From SSF53 sp036170535 (lineage in GTDB: Bacteria > Spirochaetota > Leptospiria > Leptospirales > Leptonemataceae), in assembly GCA_036170535.1 (NCBI GenBank), contig JAVHPJ010000243.1:62001-126000 (forward strand): a stretch of DNA of 64,000 nucleotides, in the 5' to 3' direction. Position numbers and translations under genes: made by a program. The notes under the pieces are model-generated. The model did not search any database. It saw nothing but the letters and a program-made list of their open reading frames with translations, and was not told the DNA's origin. Positions 50,447-59,508 of this stretch are shown in pieces (the stretch's first letter is position 1; the number at the start of each line of letters is the position of its first letter).

Positions 50447-52012
50447 ATGGCACTTTCGCTCGCCCTGGGCATATTTCTGATCGTCGCTGTCGGCGGCGCG
50501 GTCTACTATTTCCTCTTTTTCGATCGAGGCAGCGTGTACGAACGCGCCCTGGCCCTGGCCAAACGCGGCGCCTACATGGATGCGCGATCCATCATTCGGC
50601 CGCGCGTGGACCGCGACCCCGACGACCCGCGCCCCCATTATTATATGTCGCGCGTATACGCGATGGAAGGCAACACCGACCAGGAGCTCGCGCATTTGCG
50701 CGAACTCAAGCGCATCGGACGCTGGACGAGTCAGGAATTTCAGGCGGCCGATATTCTTGTTCGCATCGGGCAACTGTTCTACGAAGACGATCGCTACGCC
50801 GACGCATTTGACGCCTACCTCGAAGCCTTAAACGTAGATCCTTCGAACGAAACGGCGCTGGCCCATGTTGCGTTCATGGCGATCGGTCAGGGCGAGTATC
50901 AACTGGCCGACGGCTATTTCAAGCGCCTGATCAAGATCGCCCCTAACGTCGCTGACTATCGCATCGCGCGCGGCGTCGGTCTGGCGATGATGAAGAACAA
51001 GGACGCGCTGGAAGAGTTGAGCCTGGGCATGACGCTGCAGCCGCGCAATCAAACTGCGCAGTTTCTGACCGCCATGCAAGCGTTTCGGGAAGGCGCATAT
51101 GAGCGCGCGCAGGAGTTGTTAGAAGGGTTGTTTGGTCAGTTAAGCGATCCCTATGTGCTCTATGTATGCAATCGACTCGGCGCCGCCGTGTACTACATGT
51201 GCAAAGATGGCGCGCGCGCCTTGAGTTGCGCCGAACGTTGCTTGAGCGCCGCCGTAAAAGAGGAATGGGAAGATGAGGAGTACGATGCGCGACTCAGCGT
51301 GGCGTACCTGGCCATGCTGGTCGGCGATCTGGAGAAGGCCAGCGAGCACCTGCTGGAGCTGGAGATTCGCGATCCGTCGGACGATCTGGTCATGAAAATT
51401 TCCGACTTCCGAATGGATCTTGAGGAACAGGTTGCGGAAGTGGATCGAGTGAGCCCGCGGGGTTTCGACTTTCTGACGCACATGCAGGATTGGGTTCGCC
51501 GGCGATTTCCCGACGACGCGGTCTATCGTCTGAGCGGCCTGGCGATGGCCGACACCTTCGATGTTATGTCGTTTTTTACCCGCGAAGGCGCGGCCCGACC
51601 CAGGCGCGAGGCGGCGGTTCAGGTGGATCCGGACGAGCTCATCGAACGCTTCAACAATTTGCGCGGCGAAAGTTTTCTCGCGGCCTGCCAGAGCCTGATG
51701 GCGAATCTGGGATTCCGCTTTCAGAGCCAGCTGCCTTACAGAGAAAGAGACGGCGCTGATTTCATTGCAACGAGTCTGCAGGACAAGAAGATCAAGGCCC
51801 TGTTCCGCATCCGCCAGTGGCGCAATCAGCCGATTTCCGACATTTTTTTGAGAGATCAGCAGAATTATATGAACGAGCTCAAGGTCAGCCAGGGCTTTGT
51901 GGTGGCCGGCGCCCGCCTGACCTCCGGAGCGGAGACCGCCTCGCAGAATCTCAAGAAAATATCGATTGTAAACGACATGGAGTTTGCAGAACTCTTGCAG
52001 AAGATTCTGTAA
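50447..52012 (+). CDS. Membrane-anchored TPR protein with degenerate Mrr-like nuclease domain
   Basis: The 521-residue product has an N-terminal membrane helix (SLALGIFLIVAVGGAVYYFLF), then about seven TPR-like helical repeats (about 30-320). The last 120 residues match the shape of the Mrr-type restriction-endonuclease fold: GESFLAACQSLMANLGFRF, then DGADF (Asp435 and Asp438) and the strand ALFRIRQW (451-458). The usual catalytic Q-x-K becomes R-x-R, so cleavage is unlikely. VSQGFVVAGARLTSGAE is the next strand and turn. The fold may bind DNA, RNA or protein. The TPR side may face the cytoplasm. The start at 50447 is preferred over TTG 50423. Confidence 0.75.
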   Translation: MALSLALGIFLIVAVGGAVYYFLFFDRGSVYERALALAKRGAYMDARSIIRPRVDRDPDDPRPHYYMSRVYAMEGNTDQELAHLRELKRIGRWTSQEFQAADILVRIGQLFYEDDRYADAFDAYLEALNVDPSNETALAHVAFMAIGQGEYQLADGYFKRLIKIAPNVADYRIARGVGLAMMKNKDALEELSLGMTLQPRNQTAQFLTAMQAFREGAYERAQELLEGLFGQLSDPYVLYVCNRLGAAVYYMCKDGARALSCAERCLSAAVKEEWEDEEYDARLSVAYLAMLVGDLEKASEHLLELEIRDPSDDLVMKISDFRMDLEEQVAEVDRVSPRGFDFLTHMQDWVRRRFPDDAVYRLSGLAMADTFDVMSFFTREGAARPRREAAVQVDPDELIERFNNLRGESFLAACQSLMANLGFRFQSQLPYRERDGADFIATSLQDKKIKALFRIRQWRNQPISDIFLRDQQNYMNELKVSQGFVVAGARLTSGAETASQNLKKISIVNDMEFAELLQKIL

Positions 52013-52016
52013 ACCC

Positions 52017-52619
52017 ATGCAAGGTCCGTTGCGCTATTTACTCTGTCTGGTGTTCGTCCTGGGGTCCCTGGGCGCCTGCGATCGGGCGCCGCCGGCGGAC
52101 GAAGTCGCATCCGAAATGCATCGCTACGAACAGGCGCCCACGATTGAGCTCGGCGAGGTGCGCTGGTACGGCGCAAATTCGGATATCGACGCCGAGCGCG
52201 CCGCGCAGGCGGAACAGGTGCGCGCTTTACTCGAAAAATTGGTCGGCATGGTCGATCGCCGGGATTTGCGCGCATTGCCAGGCGAAGTCAGCCGGGACGC
52301 CGGTCTCTTTGTGGATGTGAAGGCCCATCGCTCCTATGCTGATCTGGAACGAGAGCTCAAGGATCCCGAGGGCTACCTGAATACCTTTTATCTGGATTCC
52401 GCTAAACTGGCGGCCAAACAAAACGATCCGGAAAGCCTCGCGGTTCGGGATATACTGCGGTTAACGCGCACTGTGCGCGCCGACCTGTACATGAATCGCC
52501 AGGGCGATTACTGCGAAGTGAAGTTGCACCTCGTCGACGCGCCGGGCAAGAGCTACTACCTGAATAATCCAGTCTTTATCAAGGAATCGGGACGCTGGTA
52601 CGTGGCCCAACTGTTTTGA
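52017..52619 (+). CDS. Hypothetical lipoprotein
   Basis: The 200-residue product has a signal peptide with lipobox (LVFVLGSLGAC) and an acidic mature part. It ends in a beta-rich domain of the NTF2/SnoaL kind by shape (LFVDVKAHRSYADLERELKD, then a strand pair ending ESGRWYVAQLF). The domain suggestion is tentative. It starts 4 bases after the TPR protein's stop and 3 bases separate it from the next gene, so it is probably part of the same transcript. Confidence 0.65.
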   Translation: MQGPLRYLLCLVFVLGSLGACDRAPPADEVASEMHRYEQAPTIELGEVRWYGANSDIDAERAAQAEQVRALLEKLVGMVDRRDLRALPGEVSRDAGLFVDVKAHRSYADLERELKDPEGYLNTFYLDSAKLAAKQNDPESLAVRDILRLTRTVRADLYMNRQGDYCEVKLHLVDAPGKSYYLNNPVFIKESGRWYVAQLF

Positions 52620-52622
52620 GTT

Positions 52623-54602
52623 ATGGGCTTACGACTGAAACTTCTGGCGGCGCTTCCACTGTGTTTTTTCGCCGGCTGGCTGGCGATTCAGGCGCTGGAA
52701 ACAACATGGCTGCTTTGCGGCGTGCGGTGTCCCAATGTCGACGTGCTTTCGTGGGACGGCAACCTGCGAATGATCGATACGCTCGACCAGTATCAGGAAT
52801 TTCGCGCCGGCCATTGGCTGGCCGGCCTGCGGCCCTACTTTGACGCGCCGACCTGGCCGCCGCTGAGAGCGGCCATCATGCAGGCGGTTTACCAACTGCA
52901 TGGCAGCGGTCCGGACGCCAGCCTCGATGTGGCGGTGAGCTTCGTTTTTTACCTGCTGCTTTTTCCTTCCTTGCTATTGATCGCGCCGGAACTCACGCGC
53001 GATTGGCTGCGCGGCGCGCTCGCGTTTTTCTTCGCCACCTCACTGGTTATCCACAGCCGTCAGTTTCCCATGTTCAGCGTAAGCGGCATGCTGGAAACAC
53101 AGGGCATGTTCTTCTACTTATGGAGCGCATACTTCCTGTACAAGGCGTATGAATGGCAGTCCCTGCGTGAAGAGGACAAACGCGCTCTGCAGATTCGCCG
53201 GCGCTTTCTCTTTGGACTCTTTTTCTTCAGCCAGGGTTTGTATCATACCAAATACCCCTACGGCATTATGCTGGCGCTGGCATTTTTTGCGTACGACGCT
53301 TTGCGTAATCCCGGTCAATATATCGATCTGGCTACGCTCGCGTGGACGCAACGATATCGCGGCTGGCGACGATGGTTGCTCGCGTTCGTGTTTGCGTCGC
53401 TCGTTTTGTTTGCATTGGGAAAGGCGGCGCCGGGGCTTAATTCGAAGAGTTTCAAATACATTTTTTATGCGGCGACTTTGCTGCTCTTGATCGATTTTCA
53501 CGCCTATCTCTGGCGCTTCCGCGCGCGCTTCCTCGCCTTGTTTGATTCCGCCTCGCGTCAGATATACAGCGTGATGGTTCTGCCCATGCTGATCTGGACC
53601 TACCTGCAGCCGGACCGCTTGAGCAGCGTGCTGGGCACCCAACAGCGTTCGCAGGAAGAAACGCGGAGTTATATCGTCAGCCTGAGCGCGGACGTATTTG
53701 ATTCGCCGCTGCCGCTGGCGGCCGTGGCGTTGACCACTCTGATCGGCCTGTTCGGCGTGCTGGCGTACATTTTACGGTCTGGCCAGGGAACGGAAGATGA
53801 TCGCCGCGCTCGTTTATATCGCGCATTTTCGCGGCCGATCGTTGCGGCCCTGCTTATAACGCTTTTTCAGGTTTTCATTCTGGAATTTCTGACGGGCAAC
53901 AAGCAGCTCCGGCACGTGTATCATCTGATTCCGGCCGGTCTCTTGCTCTGGTGCGCCTGGAGCCTGCGGTACGGCGGCGGTTCCGGCGCGCCGCAGGGGC
54001 TGGCCGGAAAAACGCTGCACTATGCCCTGCTCGCGTTGACCTTGCTTGCGCCTCTGGCCGCGATCCAGCCGGCGCTCGCTCCAGGCGGAATACTGGATCG
54101 GCGAGCGCTTGCAACGCCTACGGCGGTGGCGCCCGCGCCGCGCTACGCCGAAGGCCGGCCGCTCTGCTTCACCGGCGACGATCGCGAGTTGTACGAGCCG
54201 GTCCGCTGGTTTCAGCGTCGCATTGATCCGCGCGGCAAGTACATCTTGTTTAATACGTTCCACGATCTGACGGCGCCGGCCGAGCTTGCTGGCCTTGCAT
54301 CCGTCGAGCGCGAGCGTTTGCTGGAACGCATGTTTCATGGCCGGGTGCGGGCTACCGATTTTGATCTATTGTTGCGGATGCAAACCTTGTTTGAGGGTCG
54401 GGTTCGTAATGATTCGCCGCGTTTTGCGGACTGGCGCGCGTTCGATGCAGCGCTCCTGTTGTCGACGGATTGCGACGATGCGCGGGGACTCGCGCAATTA
54501 CATGAACGCGCGGTGCAGACCGGCAGCCGGTACGTGGAAACGCGACGCCTGGTGCATCCCGGCGGCGACTACTGTCTTACGGAATTTCGTCTGATTCGCT
54601 AG
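52623..54602 (+). CDS. GT-C-like polytopic membrane protein
   Basis: The 659-residue product has about ten membrane helices and a C-terminal soluble part of 150 residues. The first extracytoplasmic loop has WDGNLRMIDTLDQY with acidic residues, as in GT-C glycosyltransferases (PMT/ArnT-like), where this loop holds catalytic Asp/Glu. The pattern is suggestive rather than diagnostic. Such enzymes use polyprenyl-linked sugars on the periplasmic side. The C-terminal part is rich in Arg, Asp and Phe and matches nothing I know. The start follows the lipoprotein stop by 3 bases. Confidence 0.6.
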   Translation: MGLRLKLLAALPLCFFAGWLAIQALETTWLLCGVRCPNVDVLSWDGNLRMIDTLDQYQEFRAGHWLAGLRPYFDAPTWPPLRAAIMQAVYQLHGSGPDASLDVAVSFVFYLLLFPSLLLIAPELTRDWLRGALAFFFATSLVIHSRQFPMFSVSGMLETQGMFFYLWSAYFLYKAYEWQSLREEDKRALQIRRRFLFGLFFFSQGLYHTKYPYGIMLALAFFAYDALRNPGQYIDLATLAWTQRYRGWRRWLLAFVFASLVLFALGKAAPGLNSKSFKYIFYAATLLLLIDFHAYLWRFRARFLALFDSASRQIYSVMVLPMLIWTYLQPDRLSSVLGTQQRSQEETRSYIVSLSADVFDSPLPLAAVALTTLIGLFGVLAYILRSGQGTEDDRRARLYRAFSRPIVAALLITLFQVFILEFLTGNKQLRHVYHLIPAGLLLWCAWSLRYGGGSGAPQGLAGKTLHYALLALTLLAPLAAIQPALAPGGILDRRALATPTAVAPAPRYAEGRPLCFTGDDRELYEPVRWFQRRIDPRGKYILFNTFHDLTAPAELAGLASVERERLLERMFHGRVRATDFDLLLRMQTLFEGRVRNDSPRFADWRAFDAALLLSTDCDDARGLAQLHERAVQTGSRYVETRRLVHPGGDYCLTEFRLIR

Positions 54603-54605
54603 GTT

Positions 54606-56099
54606 TCACGCCTGGTTCTGGGCCGCTGGCGCTTTCAGAAAGCGGCGAAAGATTATGATGTTCGGCGCGCCCAGCCACTCGGGCAGTTTCTCGCGAAAGA
54701 TATCCTGGCGACTTTTGCCGGACTTTACCGATTGCGGCAATTTTTCGAATTCACTGATTGCGTGTTTAGAAAGCGCCGCGTGCGTCTGGCGCACCTGCGC
54801 GGCGATGCGTTTGAATTGAGCGAGGTCATCCCGGGCGCCGGCGACGGCGGGCAGGATTTCGTCGCGCCAGAATTCGAGGACGGTCTTCTTCAGTAGTTCG
54901 TTCGGGATGTACTTGCGGATCATCGCGCCGCCCGGAGCTTTCTGGTGTACGGAGCCGGTCTTCACCTCTTGTAAGAAGCGCAAAGTCAGCATATAAAAAC
55001 TCTGCGGTCCCAGGTGGTAAAGGAAAGCGGCGCGGTCCTGCGGAGAAACGCCGATGTTCATGGCCGAGATCTCCGTTACCAGCGTGAAGAAGGTGCGTAA
55101 GAACTCCACGTAGCGCGCCTCGACAGTCGCCGCTTCCGAAATATTATTCTTACGCGAAAACTTAATGATAAAGTCGCTTTTAATAAAGTCCTGGTCCGCT
55201 CCCATGTGCGTGTCGATATAGACGATTTCGGAGAAGCCCAGACGTTCCTGTTCCAGCGCGCGCGGATCGTACTGAAAATAGTAGTGCGGCGTACTGTTCC
55301 AGGCCTGGGCGCCGGCGCAGTCCAGGCGCCATTCCGGGCCGCGCGTTCCGGGAGGCGCTGGCGTTTCACGGGCCGCCGGCGCCGAGCGCTCCTGACGCAA
55401 CTGCCCCGCCATGCCAAGCTGAGCCGGGTCGCGCCGCGCCTCGGCGAAAATTTCAGCGGTCCACTGATCCAGATTTTCTCTGAAGACGGCCGAAAGGACA
55501 TAGTCGATGTCCGCGCAGTAGATTCCCGCGCCGTCAAAGCGCTTACTGGACACAGGATCGGACTGTAATTGCAATAAGGTCGCCATGCGACGACAGAATG
55601 CCTGCTTGGCTTCGCACGCGCGCAGCCCGGCCCGAACGCCGTAGGTAAGGAATTGCTCGCGAAACTCCGACCCCGGCTTCAATTCCGAGCGCGACACTGC
55701 GTTTTGTATCAGGGTCCACTGTTCTGCGAGATCCAGCGTGAGGCGTTTGATGAGCGCATAAATCTTCAGAAAGCGCACAAAAGACAAGCGGTGGTCCGTA
55801 ACGTCTCCCGAGAAAACGTTGTGGTAGTCGCGCATCGCTTCCTTATCGAGTTGCAACGGTTGCAAATCGGAAACCGCCGCTCGACAGAGATTCTGAATTT
55901 GCGTGAGAGCTTTGTCGACCGTGTCCCGCAGCTCGCTCACCACGCGCCGTTCATCCGGAGTGATGATCGGCGAGGTCAGGAGCTGGCTGGCGTTGCGACC
56001 CAGCGCCGCCTGTCGGTCGATGACCTCCTGATATCCGTGTTTGAACTCCTGGATCAGCGATAACTCGCCAAGATCGGATGTTTCACTGCTCGGTTGCAT
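54606..56099 (-). CDS. Long hypothetical protein
   Basis: The 497-residue product has no signal peptide or membrane helix and looks mostly helical. A Pro/Ala-rich linker is at about 238-260. Segments such as YCADIDYVLSAVFRENLDQW, IVYIDTHMGADQDFIKSDF and GPQSFYMLTLRFLQEVK look conserved in character. I recognise no family. It faces the GT-C-like gene end to end (3-base gap) and precedes sppA on the other side. A cytoplasmic scaffold or regulatory role is possible but only a guess. Confidence 0.7.
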   Translation of the reverse strand: MQPSSETSDLGELSLIQEFKHGYQEVIDRQAALGRNASQLLTSPIITPDERRVVSELRDTVDKALTQIQNLCRAAVSDLQPLQLDKEAMRDYHNVFSGDVTDHRLSFVRFLKIYALIKRLTLDLAEQWTLIQNAVSRSELKPGSEFREQFLTYGVRAGLRACEAKQAFCRRMATLLQLQSDPVSSKRFDGAGIYCADIDYVLSAVFRENLDQWTAEIFAEARRDPAQLGMAGQLRQERSAPAARETPAPPGTRGPEWRLDCAGAQAWNSTPHYYFQYDPRALEQERLGFSEIVYIDTHMGADQDFIKSDFIIKFSRKNNISEAATVEARYVEFLRTFFTLVTEISAMNIGVSPQDRAAFLYHLGPQSFYMLTLRFLQEVKTGSVHQKAPGGAMIRKYIPNELLKKTVLEFWRDEILPAVAGARDDLAQFKRIAAQVRQTHAALSKHAISEFEKLPQSVKSGKSRQDIFREKLPEWLGAPNIIIFRRFLKAPAAQNQA

Positions 56100-56120
56100 G
56101 CAGGCGAAACCGGGCGCGAA

Positions 56121-57137
56121 TCAGAGTCCGGCTTCCCAGAGGTAATACACCCGGTAACCGGCTGACTGCCCCAGGAGCATCAACTTCTCCGGCAGACTCA
56201 GGGCGTCCTTTTCATTTATATTGTAAACATTCGGCTGAAGCGGCGCACGATTGGCCGGTAGGTACACCAGCACCCGCATTCCGACCAGGCCGCGTTCGCG
56301 TTCAATCTTCTTAATGTAATCTTCCAGATAACTTGTACTATCGATGAGTTTTTGACTGAGAGCGGTCTCAGCATCCAGTACGCGTCCATCTGCGACTGCA
56401 GCCAGGGCGGCCGACGGCAGGCGGTCTCCGCGCCCGGCCTGGATGACGGCGAGGAAACGCTTATAAGCGCGATCAATCTGTTCATCGAGGAGCTTGCGCG
56501 CTTCGGGCGTCAGGGGCGTAAACGGCGAGAGCGCGTCCTTTGAGTCTCCGCTGGCAATCGAACGGTACTCGATCCCGAGTTTTTCCATCAGGCCGGTGAC
56601 GCCAAAGCTGCGAATTATGACGCCAATGCTGCCGACCATGCTCAGCGGGTCGGCGTTGATTTCCTGGGCGGCCATGGCGACGTAGTAGCCGCCGGATGCG
56701 CCAATGTTACGAATGTGGGCGTAAACCGGTAATTCGCGCTCGCGCGCAAAGTCGCGAATCATGGTATAAATATGATCCGATGCTGCGGCCGAACCGCCCG
56801 GCGAGTCAATGTGCAGCAGAATCGCTTTAAGATTCTGATTTTTTTCCGCCACGAGCAAGAGGCGCCGGATGTGACCAGGGCTCACGCCTCCGCTCGAAAA
56901 TAATCCCGCTTCATCTGCAATTACGCCGTCAATGGGAATCATCAGAACGTCCGCGCCGCTGAGGCTGGCGCCCAGGCAGCTCCGGGGCGAGGGCTCCGCC
57001 GGGTAGATCTGGATTTCGGCAAGTTCGGTCTGGCTGGCGCGCGCCGGCAGACCGCCCAGATTCACGTCGCGAACATAGAGGCAGCCGCTGAAAAGCAATA
57101 GCGCTGCTGCGCCGGACCGTAAAACTGTCATCGTCAT
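56121..57137 (-). CDS. sppA: Signal peptide peptidase SppA
   Basis: SppA is a membrane-bound serine protease with a Ser/Lys dyad that digests cleaved signal peptides. The 338-residue product begins with a lipobox-like SGAAALLLFSGC, so it may be a lipoprotein rather than a transmembrane protein. Family motifs are IDSPGGSAAASDHIY, NIGASGGYYVAMAA with the catalytic Ser, and ASGDSKDALSPF with the catalytic Lys. The size matches the short SppA36 type. GGAGG before ATG 57137 decides the start. Confidence 0.92.
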   Translation of the reverse strand: MTMTVLRSGAAALLLFSGCLYVRDVNLGGLPARASQTELAEIQIYPAEPSPRSCLGASLSGADVLMIPIDGVIADEAGLFSSGGVSPGHIRRLLLVAEKNQNLKAILLHIDSPGGSAAASDHIYTMIRDFARERELPVYAHIRNIGASGGYYVAMAAQEINADPLSMVGSIGVIIRSFGVTGLMEKLGIEYRSIASGDSKDALSPFTPLTPEARKLLDEQIDRAYKRFLAVIQAGRGDRLPSAALAAVADGRVLDAETALSQKLIDSTSYLEDYIKKIERERGLVGMRVLVYLPANRAPLQPNVYNINEKDALSLPEKLMLLGQSAGYRVYYLWEAGL

Positions 57138-57171
57138 GCTGAGCCTCCGAATCGAATCGCTTGCACGGTGG

Positions 57172-58383
57172 ATGACGCAGGCTGTCGATGCGCCTGTCAA
57201 CACCAAGCTGGCCAGGCGCGCCCGTTGCGCCGCGGCGGCGATCTTTGCTGTGGCGAGTTTCTGCGGCTGCAGCAGTGCGCCCGAGCAAGCGGCAATCTCG
57301 CCGGAGCCAGGTGCAACCGGCGGCAAGCCAACGCCGCCAGCGGAGCCCGTCACCGGCGAACGCGCCCGGCTCTTGATTCGCTCGGCGGCTGGCGGATCGG
57401 GTCCGTTTAAGATTTTATTCGGCGGCGATACGCATTTCGAGTGGGCCATCCTGGACGAACAACGCTTTAATCCCCTGGCGCCGGTCGAGGGCGTGCGCGA
57501 ACTCTTTGCGTCGGCGGACTACCGGATTCTCAACCTGGAGACCACGTTATCCGACCAGGGCGAACCCTATCCTGGCAAGGCTTACATCTTCAACGGCAGC
57601 CCTGAGCAGATCGAACTACTGTCCTTTCTGAACATCAATCTTGCCGTTCTGGGCAATAATCACAGCATGGATATGAGCGGCCCGGGCGTCGCGCGCACAA
57701 TGGAACTCTTGCGGCGGGCCGGCATTGTGAGCGTCGGCGCCGGCGGAAATCTCTACGAAGCGGCCGCGCCCCTGTACTTCGTCGTGCGCGGAAAAAAGTT
57801 CGCCCTCTTTTCGTACAACCTGATCAGCGACGTCGGTTCCGCCGCCGGCCGCGGATCGCCCGGCACAGCGGGGCCGCCCCCGGATGCATTACAGCAGATA
57901 CGGGCCGCGCGTCGCCAGGCCGATCATGTGATCGTCAGTCTGCACTGGGGTCACGAGTACCAAACCCGACCTGATCGCGTGCAGATTGCGACGGCGCGCA
58001 GCTATATTGACGCCGGCGCGGTGGCTGTAATCGGACATCATCCGCATGTGCCGCAAGGAGTGGAGATATATCGCAACGGCGTTATCGCGTATTCCCTGGG
58101 CAATTTTTTGTTCGGCAGCATCAACGAAGACCAAACGCACAACATTATAATGGGCATGGACTTTAATGCAGACGGCGCGTTGGAACGCGTCCGCCTCTAT
58201 CCGCTGTGGGGCGAGTTTCGCGCGGGAGGCAATCGTGCGCGTTTGCTCAGCGCGAGCGAAGCCCGGCCGTTCTGGCATGACTTTTACTGGCAGTGCCACG
58301 ACGTGTCGCCTGCCTCCGCGGCCCTGCTGCGCCTCGAAGAGAATGGAGCTGCAAGATTTGATTTGCCGACTCAGGGACGGTAG
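57172..58383 (+). CDS. CapA-like lipoprotein
   Basis: The 403-residue product is of the CapA/PGA-capsule (metallophosphatase-like) family. It begins with a signal peptide and lipobox (AIFAVASFCGC), followed by a Pro-rich linker. Family motifs: ILFGGDTHFEW, NLETTLSD, LGNNHSMDMSGPG, VIVSLHWGHEYQT and VIGHHPHVPQG. In CapA proteins these bind two metals; the same fold occurs in poly-gamma-glutamate synthesis. Its true substrate is unknown. ATG 57172 was chosen; the upstream ATG 57136 would overlap the divergent sppA start by a base. It overlaps the next convergent gene by 13 bases. Confidence 0.85.
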   Translation: MTQAVDAPVNTKLARRARCAAAAIFAVASFCGCSSAPEQAAISPEPGATGGKPTPPAEPVTGERARLLIRSAAGGSGPFKILFGGDTHFEWAILDEQRFNPLAPVEGVRELFASADYRILNLETTLSDQGEPYPGKAYIFNGSPEQIELLSFLNINLAVLGNNHSMDMSGPGVARTMELLRRAGIVSVGAGGNLYEAAAPLYFVVRGKKFALFSYNLISDVGSAAGRGSPGTAGPPPDALQQIRAARRQADHVIVSLHWGHEYQTRPDRVQIATARSYIDAGAVAVIGHHPHVPQGVEIYRNGVIAYSLGNFLFGSINEDQTHNIIMGMDFNADGALERVRLYPLWGEFRAGGNRARLLSASEARPFWHDFYWQCHDVSPASAALLRLEENGAARFDLPTQGR

Positions 58384-59501
58384 CGCGAACGCGCGACCGG
58401 ATCGCGCGGCGCCAGCGCTTCGATGCGTTCATTGCGCAGGCTTTCGTAGTACGCGATCAATTCGCGCCGCTCATCAGGCTTGAGCGTCAGTCGACCAATA
58501 TGCAGCATGACATTCTGGTCGGCCGCCAGCGCTGTCGCCACATAAAGCTTCAGGTCTTCAAAGTTGCACTCTGGCAGGCGCGTGAGCTGCTGCAGTCGTG
58601 CGAGGGCGGGATTGAACTCGCCGTATTTCAGATGCAGTCGCGCCGTTTGACGCAGAATTTGCGGATCGCGCGAGCCTTCGAGCAAGCGCGCGGCCTCAAG
58701 CGCCGTCTTCTCCTCTCCGACTCCGTCCGCCGCCAGCATAAAATCCAGCAGGAAACGCGGATCCTTGAGCCCAAAACGGTAGGCGCGCTGCAACGCTCGA
58801 AACGACTCGCGCGTTTCACCGCGGCGGCGATGCGCCAGACCCTGCAGATAGTGCGCTTCGGAAAAATTTGCGCGGGCTCGCACAGCGCGGCGCGCCGATT
58901 CCAGAGCCTGAGCGTCCTCGCCCAGTTGGTAGTACGCCATGCCAAGATTGTAGAGATAGTTCGGATTGTAGGGACTGGTTTCGACGGCGCGCACATACAT
59001 ATCGCGCGCTTCGGCCGTGCGTCCGGCTTCCGCCAGAATCATGCCCTGCAAGTTCCAGGCGCGGGAGATCGCCGGGTTTTTTTGCACGGCGGAGCGCGCC
59101 AGAAGCAGCGCATCGCCCTTGCGATCGCGATCGTAGGCTTCGACGGCGCGGAAATATTCCAGGTCGCCAGAATCCGGCGCAATTTGTTCCAGTCGGCGCA
59201 GCAGGCCCGGAACAATGCCGCGATAGCCATATTTGTAGGCGTTGGTGAGTTCCGCGGCGATCTGGCGCTGATCGACTCGGGAACGAGCGCGCTTTAGCTC
59301 GTCCTCGTCGAATTGCTCGCTGGCGAGCGGGGGCGGCGGCTCGGTCTTAATCGGCGTCGCGGGAGTGTTTGTTGCAGCGGAAGTGGCGCCATTTGCGTTC
59401 GCGTTCTGGTTTGCGGGCGTTTCCGCCTGCGTCGGCAGGGTCTCTGCGAGCAGAGTTGCGGCGGACGCCAGGGCCGCCAGACAGAGCATCAAAAATCGCA
59501 T
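58371..59501 (-). CDS. Exported TPR-repeat protein
   Basis: The 376-residue product has a signal peptide (LCLAALASAATLLAETLP), an Ala/Thr/Asn/Pro-rich linker to about residue 60, then TPR-like helix pairs such as AWNLQGMILAEAGRTAEARD and YLYNLGMAYYQLGEDAQALE. It is probably a periplasmic scaffold protein. It lies 7 bases after the end of murU on the same strand and may be co-transcribed, so a link to cell-wall recycling or assembly is possible. Confidence 0.8.
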   Translation of the reverse strand: MRFLMLCLAALASAATLLAETLPTQAETPANQNANANGATSAATNTPATPIKTEPPPPLASEQFDEDELKRARSRVDQRQIAAELTNAYKYGYRGIVPGLLRRLEQIAPDSGDLEYFRAVEAYDRDRKGDALLLARSAVQKNPAISRAWNLQGMILAEAGRTAEARDMYVRAVETSPYNPNYLYNLGMAYYQLGEDAQALESARRAVRARANFSEAHYLQGLAHRRRGETRESFRALQRAYRFGLKDPRFLLDFMLAADGVGEEKTALEAARLLEGSRDPQILRQTARLHLKYGEFNPALARLQQLTRLPECNFEDLKLYVATALAADQNVMLHIGRLTLKPDERRELIAYYESLRNERIEALAPRDPVARSRYRP

Positions 59502-59508
59502 AAAGCCC

